From contig DJBL01000131.1 in NCBI GenBank assembly GCA_002435595.1, positions 337-26,541 on the forward strand: a DNA stretch of 26,205 nucleotides, written 5' to 3'. The stretch is from Stenotrophomonas maltophilia. GTDB taxonomy: Bacteria > Pseudomonadota > Gammaproteobacteria > Xanthomonadales > Xanthomonadaceae. The translations under genes were made by a program, and so were the position numbers. The notes below the pieces were generated by a model, which saw nothing but the letters and a program-made list of their open reading frames with translations, was not told where the DNA came from and ran no database searches. Below, piece after piece: positions 9,305 through 16,020 of the stretch (its first letter is position 1; every line of letters begins with the position of its first letter).

Positions 9305-9658
9305 TCAGTGCGTGAAGGGGGTGCTCTCCGGCCGGCCCGGGCCGTCCCAACTGCCGGAATCCTCCGCAAATGGGCAGACCCGCACATAGGTGAAGTAGGA
9401 GGCCCAGTCGTCCTGTGTCCAGTCCACGCCGTAGGGATTGGGCGGACGGCAATGGGGCATCCATATGAATGCACCGGTATAGGGAGACACCGGCTTCCAG
9501 CACGGGTTTGGATTCCTGTTCCTGTCCTGCCCCTGCGTGCAGAACACGAACGGATCGTCGAACCGATACATGAGCCGTTCGTAATATTTCGGCGCCGCGT
9601 CCAACCGGACGCTGAGCAGCACCGCGACGAGCAGTGCGATCTTCAAGATGATCTTCAT
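9305..9658 (-). CDS. Small secreted four-cysteine protein, possible immunity protein
   Basis: A 117-residue protein that I do not recognise. A clear Sec signal peptide (MKIILKIALLVAVLLSVRL) has a likely cleavage near LDA-AP, giving a mature periplasmic protein of about 96 residues with four Cys (FCTQ, PCWK, HCRP, VCPF), able to form two disulfides, and many Trp, Tyr and Pro. ATG 9658 has GAGGG upstream at good spacing; a TTG at 9661 is in frame but less likely. It is the last gene of the island, 170 bases after the double peptidoglycan hydrolase. Position, size and periplasmic targeting would fit an immunity protein for that enzyme, but lipoprotein genes upstream are equally good candidates, so this is inference only. 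Confidence 0.75.
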   Translation of the reverse strand: MKIILKIALLVAVLLSVRLDAAPKYYERLMYRFDDPFVFCTQGQDRNRNPNPCWKPVSPYTGAFIWMPHCRPPNPYGVDWTQDDWASYFTYVRVCPFAEDSGSWDGPGRPESTPFTH

Positions 9659-9788
9659 CAAGTTCCCTCTCTACAGCGCGCACTCACGCGCTGGTCTCTA
9701 ATTGCGGCTCGACGCCTGGTTGGATGATAAAGCCGATTGCGTTACCGCTGTCTACACACCGCCACGTCGGCCCCCAACCGACGTGTCA

Positions 9789-9818
9789 CCCCTGCCAGAC
9801 CCCCGGGCCCGGCAGGGG
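9789..9818 (-). terminator. Stem-loop after the peptidoglycan hydrolase gene
   Basis: A perfect 8-bp inverted repeat, CCCCTGCC (9789-9796) and GGCAGGGG (9811-9818), lies 11 bases past the stop codon of the hydrolase gene. The loop contains CCCGGG. No T run follows on the minus strand, so it would be a weak or Rho-assisted terminator, or an mRNA 3' end stabiliser. Confidence 0.45.
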
Positions 9819-9828
9819 CGCGCCCCAC

Positions 9829-11673
9829 TTACCGCTGTGGCTCCGACGGACCCTTGGTCGGATCCGGATTCACCTGCTCCATCGGAGCGGCCGGTGGATC
9901 CCACTGCGGGTTCTTCATCGTCGAGGCGAACTCATCGATGACCTTCTGCACCGAACCACTCTCGGGATTGCGCACGGCAGCAAACATCCGCTCCACGAAA
10001 CTGGACGACCCACCTTCCTGCGCTTTCTCACCCGCCTGGCTGTCCGCGGCCCTGCCCGTCTCACGCGCCAGTTCGGACAGTTTGCCCCAACTCTGCGGGC
10101 CGGCGATACCGTCGGCCTTGATCCCCTGTGCCCGCTGCATCCCTATCAGCGCCTCGCGCGTGGCCGGGCCGAAGTGGCCGTCACGGGCCAGGGCATTGCC
10201 GGCCGCATCCTTGTAACCCAGGGCATTGAGCTGCTCCTGCAGCGCCGTGACGCCGGCACCGTGGGCGCCGACACGCAGGGTCTGCGCGCCGCTGGCGGCT
10301 GGGCGCGCAGCGCCCTCGTGGGCCGCGCCGCGCTCGCTGCCGCGCAGTTCCGGCAGCGGGTCGACCTTGCGGCCATCGCGCCACAGTTCGAAGTGCAGGT
10401 GGGTATCGCCCTTGGCCGGGGTGTTGCCGGTGCGCCCCATGGTGGCGATCTGCTGCCCGGCCTCGACCCGGTCGCCCGTGCGCACCGAGATCTGGTCCAG
10501 GTGGAAGTACTTGGTCATCGAGCCGTCATCGTGCTGGATCCGCACGGTATTGCCCGCCGCACCGTTGTTGGGCGTCACGGTCACCTTGCCACCGGCAAAG
10601 GCGGCGATCGGATCGCCCACGTCGCCCTGGATGTCGATGCCGCCGTGACTGCGCCCGCCACTGCGGGCCGTACCAAACTCGCCGCGGCCCTCGCGCGGCT
10701 TGTCAGCCTCGTTGATCCGGTCATTGCCTGGCGCCGGCCAGGCAACCCCTGCCGGCCGTTCCGGTTCGGCCGGTCGGTTGCGCTCGTTCTCCGGCCGCGC
10801 CTGCTGTGCCGCCAGCGCCTCGCGGGTGGCCATATCGGCCTTGCCGCTGGGCTCCAGCGCATTGGCGCTCTGGAAACCGCGCACCGCTTCGGCGGTGTGC
10901 GGGCCATAGATTCCGCTGCCGGTTTCCAGTGCATTGCCCTGGGCGTCACGGAAGCCCATCTGGTTCAGCGATTCCTGCAGCGCCCGCACCTCATCGCCCC
11001 GCTCGCCCCGCTGCAGCACGCCATCGGCCAGCGGCGCGGCAACCGCGGCGGCACGCACGCCCGGCGCCACCGCCGAGGCGGTGATGCCACGGTCGGCAAT
11101 CTCGATCGCGGCGTACTTGGCATTCCAGTACTGGGTAAACGAGCTGGCCAGGTCGCGGTCGTTCATGTCGCGGACCCCGGCGAACGGCTGGCCGGTCACG
11201 CGCTCGAAATCACGCGAGCTGATATTGCCCAGGATATTGGCCCGGGTGTCATCGCGGGAAAACTCGCCGGTGGCGATCGCCCGCTGGATGGAGGCGTACC
11301 CGCCGCCGCCCTGCTGGTGCGCCAGGTACATGTCCAGCCCGTTGGGCTGCTCGGCACCGGACAGGAACGCATGCCCGGTCTGGGCCTGGCGATCCACGAT
11401 CTGGGTACGGTTGCGCGCATACAGCGCCGCCGCGGCCTCGGTATTGGCAGCCGGGTCGAACTCGCGCCCGGTCAGGCCGAACTCGGCCGCCGTGCCGGGC
11501 ACGAACTGGAACAAGCCTTTGGCACCGCTGCCGGTGTTGTGGGCGTTGGCATTGAAGTTGCCACCGGTTTCGATATACGCAAAGCGCAGAAAGTCCTCGC
11601 GCGGGATACCACTGCGCTCGGCCTGACGCTCGATTACATCGAGAATCTCGCCTCTGTCATTCGTGCTGGCCAT
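9829..11673 (-). CDS. Double peptidoglycan hydrolase (SLT + M23) with two peptidoglycan-binding domains; putative T4SS effector
   Basis: A 614-residue cell-wall enzyme with no signal peptide. Residues 20-200 resemble a lytic transglycosylase: catalytic Glu35 in AYIETGGNFN, then AKGLFQFVPGTA. A PG_binding_1 repeat lies at about 218-285. An M23 (LytM) endopeptidase lies at about 336-438 with His343 and Asp347 (SHGGIDI), His391 (KYFHLD) and the HLH motif at 425-427. A second PG_binding_1 repeat is at about 465-532. The two repeats share DA.GNAL...FGP/YGP. The 80-residue tail (SFVERMFAAVRNPES) lacks the XVIPCD motifs I know. Lack of a Sec signal, the X-T4SS next door and the upstream lipoprotein argue for export into rival cells. 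A second ATG at 11676 is in frame; 11673 gives better spacing (6 bases) from GAGGAG. Confidence 0.88.
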   Translation of the reverse strand: MASTNDRGEILDVIERQAERSGIPREDFLRFAYIETGGNFNANAHNTGSGAKGLFQFVPGTAAEFGLTGREFDPAANTEAAAALYARNRTQIVDRQAQTGHAFLSGAEQPNGLDMYLAHQQGGGGYASIQRAIATGEFSRDDTRANILGNISSRDFERVTGQPFAGVRDMNDRDLASSFTQYWNAKYAAIEIADRGITASAVAPGVRAAAVAAPLADGVLQRGERGDEVRALQESLNQMGFRDAQGNALETGSGIYGPHTAEAVRGFQSANALEPSGKADMATREALAAQQARPENERNRPAEPERPAGVAWPAPGNDRINEADKPREGRGEFGTARSGGRSHGGIDIQGDVGDPIAAFAGGKVTVTPNNGAAGNTVRIQHDDGSMTKYFHLDQISVRTGDRVEAGQQIATMGRTGNTPAKGDTHLHFELWRDGRKVDPLPELRGSERGAAHEGAARPAASGAQTLRVGAHGAGVTALQEQLNALGYKDAAGNALARDGHFGPATREALIGMQRAQGIKADGIAGPQSWGKLSELARETGRAADSQAGEKAQEGGSSSFVERMFAAVRNPESGSVQKVIDEFASTMKNPQWDPPAAPMEQVNPDPTKGPSEPQR

Positions 11674-11683
11674 CATTGGCTCC

Positions 11684-11766
11684 TCAGATGAAGTGCGGCC
11701 TTGCGGCCGCAGGACGTCAACCGGACTCGATCCATGAGTCATTTACAGAGCGGTCAACTCGAAAGT
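11684..11766 (-). promoter_or_regulatory. Conserved effector leader with two stem-loops, candidate CsrA/RsmA target (copy 1)
   Basis: Sits between the second lipoprotein gene and the hydrolase gene. Read on the minus strand it has a stem GACTC/GAGTC (11724-11728 with 11736-11740) whose loop is ATGGATC, giving CATGGAT, a fit to the CsrA core CANGGAN. A second perfect 7-bp stem follows, TGCGGCC (11694-11700) with GGCCGCA (11705-11711). The hydrolase Shine-Dalgarno region GAGGAG comes next and holds another GGA. GGA in a hairpin loop plus GGA at the ribosome-binding site is the usual CsrA/RsmA repression layout. The same element recurs at 14887-14970. Function is inferred; conservation and pairing are seen directly. 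Confidence 0.6.
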
Positions 11767-11769
11767 TTA

Positions 11770-12660
11770 TCAGGGCTGGTAATGCCCCGCCTTCGCGTTA
11801 AAAGTATAGGTCAGGGCGTCGGCCGGCCCAAGGTCGCGCAGCGTGCCCGGGCCGGAAATCGCCTTGCCGGCCAGCGCCACCTTCACGCTGGGCAGGCCCG
11901 TGGCCGTGGCTTCGCCGAAGCTCAGCGTGCCGGTGCTGACGGCGCAGGGCATCACCTTGCCGTCGTCGCAGGCCGCCGAATTGTCGCTGCCGGCCGCGAT
12001 GCTGCCCAGGTAGCCCCAGCGCCGGAACGACAGGTCGTCGCTGTTGTCCGGGTCGAACAGGAACAACGCATACCCCGACGTTGCCACGCCGTCGGCAAAC
12101 CGGCGCGTGGGCACGGCCAGCAGCAGCCGATTGTCCGCGGTCGCATGGGTCTGCGCCTTGCGCGTGGTATCCACCGGGTCGCCCTGGTCGTTGGTACCGA
12201 ATTCGCCCACGTAACCGTCGGTTTCCAGCTGCGACCAGACCGGCTTGGCCGCGTCGCCGCCCTGCACGAAGGTGGCCTGGGCGATCGCCACATGGCCCGG
12301 CTCCATCAATCCGGTTTCCGCCTCCGGACCTTCACTGCCTTCGGTACGCGTGGCAAAACCGGTGAAGTAATGCTTGCCATTCAAATCGAATGCCTGGCCG
12401 TACCAGTAGCTGACGATGGCCCCGCCATCCACTTCATAGGTGAACGCGCCGTCGCCGTCACGCTGATAGATGACATACAGAACGGCATCGGGCGATGGCG
12501 GTTTGAGGGCAGTCATACCTTGGTCCTTTTGATGTTCCACAGCCGGCTGTACTCCGACAGCCGCCCCTGACGTGCGTGTCGCCGCGTCGCCGTCCTGCTG
12601 GCCGCAGCCGGCAAGCATACCAACGACCATCGCCAACGACGCCAATTTTGCCTGTCTCAT
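11770..12660 (-). CDS. Putative immunity lipoprotein (second lipoprotein of the island)
   Basis: A 296-residue lipoprotein. The signal is MRQAKLASLAMVVGMLAGC, with a lipobox GMLAGC and lipidated Cys19, so it should be anchored in the outer or inner membrane facing the periplasm. The mature protein is rich in beta-strand-like segments (VLYVIYQRDGDGAFTYEVDG, KHYFTGFATRTEG, SGYALFLFDPDNSDD, FRRWGYLGS), and I cannot assign it to a named family. ATG 12660 is preceded by GGAGGATGC. It starts 43 bases after the lipase stop and ends 94 bases before the hydrolase. In X-T4SS loci the immunity lipoprotein usually precedes its effector, which would pair it with the hydrolase; pairing with the lipase is also possible. 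A damaged copy of its 3' end exists at about 14958-15060, again in front of an effector-like start, which supports the first pairing. Confidence 0.82.
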   Translation of the reverse strand: MRQAKLASLAMVVGMLAGCGQQDGDAATRTSGAAVGVQPAVEHQKDQGMTALKPPSPDAVLYVIYQRDGDGAFTYEVDGGAIVSYWYGQAFDLNGKHYFTGFATRTEGSEGPEAETGLMEPGHVAIAQATFVQGGDAAKPVWSQLETDGYVGEFGTNDQGDPVDTTRKAQTHATADNRLLLAVPTRRFADGVATSGYALFLFDPDNSDDLSFRRWGYLGSIAAGSDNSAACDDGKVMPCAVSTGTLSFGEATATGLPSVKVALAGKAISGPGTLRDLGPADALTYTFNAKAGHYQP

Positions 12661-12703
12661 GCATCCTCCATCGATACGTGCCGCATAGGGGAGCCCATGC
12701 GCC

Positions 12704-13918
12704 TCATGCAAAACGGGCCGCATCCTGCGACGGTGCCGGAGCCTGCTGGGCCGCGTCGCGCTGGCTGGCTGCCTGGATCTGTGCCTCCACGCGCTGCTGC
12801 CAGGCCTGGCCGGCCTCGGAGTTCTGCAGGTTGGCCGACGCAGCGCGCAGGTCCTCGGCATTGCCGCCGCGGGCCGCCTCCAGCAGGCGCGACACCGAAT
12901 CCTGCCCGGCACCGCCGCTCTCACGCGCGGGCGTGACGGCATCGGGCGCGCGCCCGGACACAGAGCGGTCGGGCGCCTGCGCCTCCCGCTCCTGCTGCTG
13001 GCGCGCCGGCTCACCGGCCTTTACCGGTCCGCGAACGTGGTCGACCACATCCTCGATCGCGCCTATCGGCCCGCGGGCGCCAATGGTGACCACCCTGCGC
13101 AGCCGCTCCACATCGCCGCGGTAGTTGTCGATGGCGTCCTTGTGGTCCTCGGCGCGCGCCTGTGCGGCCGGGTCCTGCAGCACCGACTTGTCCGGCTTGC
13201 CATCGCCATCCACCGGCAGGAAGTTGTGCATGCTGTGCGAGCCCATCGACCGTGCGGCGGCCACGACCGGCAGATCGGGGGTAATGAAATCGACGAAGCG
13301 GTTGTCGTGATAGCCGGACTGCCGCAGCACCGAGATTTCCTTCTCGCTGGCGTAGGTGCGCACTTCACCGTAGTGGCCGCTGGCCGCGCTCACCACGTCG
13401 GCTGCCATCACATGATTGACCATGCGATCGTTGGGGCCTTCGGGAATGCGCCGGTCCAGGCTGCCCGCGCCATAGGCGTTGAAGGTTTCGCCACGCAGGT
13501 CGTAATGGTGCGCACTGACCTGGGCCAGGGTGCCGCCCAGCGAGTGACCGGTCACGGTCACTTCCGGCGGATTCACGCTGCTGTAGGTGCGCGCATATTG
13601 CAGTGCCCTTCCGGTCAGCGCGACGGCATCATCGGCCTGCGGATTGGTCCGCGACAGCACCATTGAACCGTCGGCCACGATGCCGTCTTTCCAGACCTCC
13701 TCGGTGCCGCGATGCGCGACCACGATCTCGCCCGAATCCACCTTCTGGTAGATCGTGCCCTGGTACCCGGTGTCCGGATTATTGGCATGCTCGATGACAC
13801 GGTACTGGTTGCCATCAATGACGACCTTCTCTTCGTCATTCGGCCCGCGCTGACCAACCTTCAAGTCCTGGTAGGAATGCGCCGCCAGCCCCGCATACTC
13901 CTGGGAGGGAACCGTCAT
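12704..13918 (-). CDS. Class 3 lipase, putative T4SS antibacterial effector
   Basis: A 404-residue alpha/beta hydrolase with no signal peptide. The lipase_3 core spans about residues 5-240: oxyanion region VVAHRGTEEVWKDG, nucleophile elbow GHSLGG at 124-129 (Ser126), likely catalytic Asp174 (AADVVSAASGHYG) and His228 or His231 (GSHSMHNF). Enzymes of this class cleave acyl chains of phospholipids or glycerides; X-T4SS loci commonly encode such toxins to destroy rival membranes. The C-terminal 140 residues are Ala/Gln/Arg-rich and end in a Gln-rich tail (AWQQRVEAQIQAASQ), as XVIPCD tails do, but the rest of the XVIPCD is not recognisable. ATG 13918 is preceded by AAGGAG and overlaps the upstream lipoprotein stop (ATGA), a strong sign of toxin-immunity coupling. 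Confidence 0.88.
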   Translation of the reverse strand: MTVPSQEYAGLAAHSYQDLKVGQRGPNDEEKVVIDGNQYRVIEHANNPDTGYQGTIYQKVDSGEIVVAHRGTEEVWKDGIVADGSMVLSRTNPQADDAVALTGRALQYARTYSSVNPPEVTVTGHSLGGTLAQVSAHHYDLRGETFNAYGAGSLDRRIPEGPNDRMVNHVMAADVVSAASGHYGEVRTYASEKEISVLRQSGYHDNRFVDFITPDLPVVAAARSMGSHSMHNFLPVDGDGKPDKSVLQDPAAQARAEDHKDAIDNYRGDVERLRRVVTIGARGPIGAIEDVVDHVRGPVKAGEPARQQQEREAQAPDRSVSGRAPDAVTPARESGGAGQDSVSRLLEAARGGNAEDLRAASANLQNSEAGQAWQQRVEAQIQAASQRDAAQQAPAPSQDAARFA

Positions 13919-14622
13919 TGGGTGTTCTCCTTGGCCGTCACGGTGATGCTGAAGAACGCGTCGCGCTGATCGGCGGCCTGTCGGCCCTGCGCGGCCGCCA
14001 GGTCGGTGTTGCCGAACTCGCGGAATCCGGCCATCTCCGCACGCGGGTAGTACCCCTTCCAGAAGTGCCTGGTGCGGGTGCCCTGCCCCAGGATCGCGGC
14101 GGCCGGCAGATCGGCGACGAAGCGCGTGTCGGCTGCATCCTTGCCGGCCTGCAGCACGACGCGCGCCTCGGTCAGCTCCCAATGGCACACGCCCCGGCCG
14201 TAATAGTCCTCATCGACGATGCCATCGGCGTACACCGTCCCGGCGTACTCAGTGTCTGAGATCCGCTTCAGGGTGACGGGTTCGTTGCTGGTGATGCTCA
14301 GGAAGACGCCGGCCAGCTCGTCCTTCTTTCCGCACTCGGCCTCGTTGCTGACGTCGTACTGGGCCACCGCGCTGACGCTGGCGAACGGACCCGGCGCACG
14401 GTCCAGCGTCACCCGCACCTCGAAGGCGCGCTGGGGTGCCGGATTGAGCCTGCGCAGCGGGGGCGAATCGGGAGAAGTCTGCAGCGATGCATTCATGGGA
14501 ACGGCCGTTTTGTTTTGCCCGGAGCAGGCGGCGATGGGAACGATCAACGCGCACGCCATCGCGAACTGGTGCATCCGCAGGCGCGAGGATCGTGGCGATT
14601 TTTCGATGATCGGCATGGTCAT
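13915..14622 (-). CDS. Putative immunity lipoprotein for the lipase
   Basis: A 235-residue lipoprotein. The N-terminus has a basic stretch (residues 8-16), a hydrophobic segment and a lipobox PIAAC with lipidated Cys33, so it faces the periplasm. The mature part (VRVTLDRAPGPFASVSAVAQ, PVTLKRISDTEYAGTVYADG, GVCHWELTEARVVLQ) looks all-beta with a conserved-looking Cys pair; I cannot name the family. Its stop overlaps the lipase start by four bases, so the two are translated together. This matches the X-T4SS rule that a periplasmic immunity lipoprotein is made from the gene just upstream of its toxin. The start is not certain: ATG 14622 has only a distant AAGGTG; ATG 14616 and ATG 14574 are in frame and would keep the lipobox. 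Confidence 0.82.
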   Translation of the reverse strand: MTMPIIEKSPRSSRLRMHQFAMACALIVPIAACSGQNKTAVPMNASLQTSPDSPPLRRLNPAPQRAFEVRVTLDRAPGPFASVSAVAQYDVSNEAECGKKDELAGVFLSITSNEPVTLKRISDTEYAGTVYADGIVDEDYYGRGVCHWELTEARVVLQAGKDAADTRFVADLPAAAILGQGTRTRHFWKGYYPRAEMAGFREFGNTDLAAAQGRQAADQRDAFFSITVTAKENTQ

Positions 14623-14642
14623 GGCGAGGCGTGATCACCTTG

Positions 14643-14879
14643 TGATGACAGCACAGGGCACTGTTGCGCCCGAGCGTGGGCGGAGTGCGGCGCGGGCAGA
14701 GGCAAGCGGGGCGATCGCAGCGTACGACCCTCCCCCAACGGCGATACGCAACGCCGATGATCCCGCGCAGCGGGCATGTGAAAGTGTGATGGTCGCAGCA
14801 GATCCGGGCCATGCCAGCGTGGCAACGACCGCTCCAGGGAATCGCGATATTCCTGGGACACGCGTGTAACAGCCATCAT
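14643..14879 (-). pseudogene. Remnant of the 5' end of an effector gene
   Basis: The doubled start ATGATG (14879-14874), with GGAG and CCA before it, repeats the start of the hydrolase gene exactly for 13 bases (CATCATTGGCTCC on the plus strand). The reading frame opens as MMAVTRVSQEYRDSLERS; the SQEY resembles the lipase start (TVPSQEY), and the MMA resembles the hydrolase start. Beyond about 20 residues the frame becomes Arg/His/Pro-rich and matches nothing, running to 14619 into the next gene. The best reading is that the front of an effector gene survives and the body was deleted, leaving the lipase-immunity pair fused behind it. Confidence 0.55.
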
Positions 14880-14886
14880 TGGCTCC

Positions 14887-14970
14887 ATAGGTGAGTGACG
14901 GCCATAGGGGCCGTTGAACGTCAACCGGACTCAGTCCTTGAGTCTTTTACAGGGCGGTCAATTCGAAAGT
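14887..14970 (-). promoter_or_regulatory. Conserved effector leader with two stem-loops (copy 2)
   Basis: Second copy of the leader at 11684-11766. The 15 bases ACGTCAACCGGACTC are identical (14918-14932 and 11714-11728), and 23 of 26 bases match in the flanking block 14945-14970. On the minus strand the stem GACTCA/TGAGTC encloses loop AGGAC, giving CAAGGAC, again CANGGAN. The second stem is ACGGCC (14898-14903) with GGCCGT (14909-14914). Compared with copy 1, a G-C pair is replaced by an A-T pair, so pairing is kept while sequence changes. Here it precedes only a broken effector start, but it may still lead transcription of the lipase pair downstream. Confidence 0.55.
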
Positions 14971-15060
14971 GCATCGGGGCCAGGCCCCGCCTTCGTGTTG
15001 AGATCGCAGCTTACCGCATCGCCAGCGCCGGTCCAAGCCCCGCCCGGACCGGTGCGCGGG
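14958..15060 (-). pseudogene. Remnant of the 3' end of an immunity lipoprotein gene
   Basis: A minus-strand frame ending at 14958 contains TGPGGAWTGAGDAVSCDLNT followed by KAG. This lines up with the C-terminus of the lipoprotein at 11770-12660 (SGPGTLRDLGPADALTYTFN, then AKAG). The DNA match continues through the stop region, where a 4-base deletion removes the original stop and the frame reads on to a later TGA. Nothing upstream of about 15060 matches, because the DUF4189 gene ends at 15076. It is therefore a truncated tail of a paralogous immunity gene lying in front of an effector remnant. Confidence 0.55.
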
Positions 15061-15075
15061 CGCCCGCACGACCGC

Positions 15076-15534
15076 TCAACCGCCCGGCAGCGCGCAGCCT
15101 TCGCGCACGATCCTGCAGTCCGCTCCGCAGCGGCGCAGGGCGCGCTTGCTGGTCTTGTCCAGCGTGCGCTCGGCCGGCGGCGCACTGGCGATCGTGTGCC
15201 CGCCGCTGCCCGCGGCCAGGACCGCACAGGCATTGGCGAACACGGTCTCCACCACGCAGTCACCGCCGCCCTTGGCCCGGCAGTCGGTCAACGCCGCCGC
15301 CTTGGCTTCATCCTCACTTCCGGCCTTGTCCATCCAGCCATACGTCTGGCGTTCACCGATGGCGATGGCGCCCCAGCGGTCGGCAGGCGGCGCCAGGCGG
15401 CCAGGACGTTGCGCGGCCATCATCGCCGGCAGGGTGACGGTGTTGTACTGGACCGAGCCGGGCTGCTGGGCGAGACCGTGGCTGGCGGGAAACAATGAGA
15501 GGCCGGCAAGAAACAGCGCGATGTTCCATTTCAT
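15076..15534 (-). CDS. DUF4189 secreted protein, copy 1
   Basis: A 152-residue periplasmic protein of the DUF4189 family, which has no settled function. The Sec signal MKWNIALFLAGLSLFPASHG ends near LAQQ. The family core follows: RWGAIAIGERQTYGW, ALTDCRAKGGGDCVVETVF, NACAVLAAG and a C-terminal CGADCRIVREGC. Several Cys are placed for disulfides. ATG 15534 is preceded by AAGGA at 9-base spacing. A second intact copy (16255-16716) and a broken one (15646-16020) lie next to it, all between virB6 and the toxin-immunity genes. Position and periplasmic targeting suggest an accessory or protective role around the secretion system; that is inference. Confidence 0.85.
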   Translation of the reverse strand: MKWNIALFLAGLSLFPASHGLAQQPGSVQYNTVTLPAMMAAQRPGRLAPPADRWGAIAIGERQTYGWMDKAGSEDEAKAAALTDCRAKGGGDCVVETVFANACAVLAAGSGGHTIASAPPAERTLDKTSKRALRRCGADCRIVREGCALPGG

Positions 15535-15580
15535 GTGGATCGTCCTTTGATTGACATGGCGGGCTGCTGACCGCACGCGT

Positions 15581-15626
15581 GGGCGGCAGGCACTTCGGCA
15601 CGCCCATCATAACAATCCTGCCGCCC
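15581..15626. other. 10-bp inverted repeat upstream of DUF4189 copy 1
   Basis: GGGCGGCAGG (15581-15590) and CCTGCCGCCC (15617-15626) are perfect complements separated by 26 bases. It lies 47 bases upstream of the DUF4189 start at 15534 and 20 bases past the end of the broken copy. No T run follows on the minus strand. On that strand the loop contains TATGAT, which could serve as a -10 box, so the arms may be an operator; a terminator for upstream readthrough is the other option. Confidence 0.4.
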
Positions 15627-15645
15627 CGGCCCGGCGCACCCCTGG

Positions 15646-16020
15646 TTACCGAAGCGGGTATGGGACAGGGCCGGGAGCCGACGTCGATCCTGGCATCCAG
15701 CGGATAGATTCAGTCAGACTGCTTCCGAGCCACCTGCGCTGCACACGTGATCGCGGCACGACCTCGCCGTCTGCCCCGGACTCCCGCAGTTCCCGGTCGT
15801 GCTCAGGGCCCCACCGAGCCTGGCGCCAGGAACCGTCCGGACACCCCTCTCTGATGACCCTGCCGTCGGAGCCGCAAATGCTCAACGCGCGCTTGCGCAG
15901 TTCGGCCATGCTTTCTTCTCGAGGGTCGTTGCTTGCCCACCCATTCCTTTCTGGACCTGCAGCAACAACGGCGCAAGCGTTCACGGCCGACCGCGACGAC
16001 CGCACAAGCGTTGACCGCAC
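15646..16020 (-). pseudogene. Broken DUF4189 gene, C-terminal half only
   Basis: The minus-strand frame carries the back half of a DUF4189 protein between 15984 and 15841: VNACAVVAAG, then KRALSICGSDGRVIREGC. These line up with NACAVLAAG and KRALRRCGADCRIVREGC of copy 1. It has no signal peptide or start of its own, one conserved Cys of CGADC is Gly here, and about 65 unrelated residues follow REGC up to the stop at 15646. A shifted partial duplication sits at its front (see the repeat at 15962-16015). Upstream of 16020 only faint hints of the N-terminal half remain (WGR, VDVDGA). It is most likely a dead third paralogue. Confidence 0.7.
15962..16015. repeat. Imperfect direct repeat, 31-base offset, inside the broken DUF4189 gene
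   Basis: Bases 15962-15984 and 15993-16015 match at 18 of 23 positions and both encode VNACAVVA on the minus strand. The offset of 31 bases is not a multiple of three, so the two copies are in different frames. This fits a duplication or recombination between paralogues that broke the gene. Confidence 0.6.

Noticed and set aside
9724..11691. Plus-strand open frame of 655 codons opposite the peptidoglycan hydrolase
   Set aside because: The opposite strand has intact catalytic motifs and a ribosome-binding site; the plus frame shows no family and no start signal.
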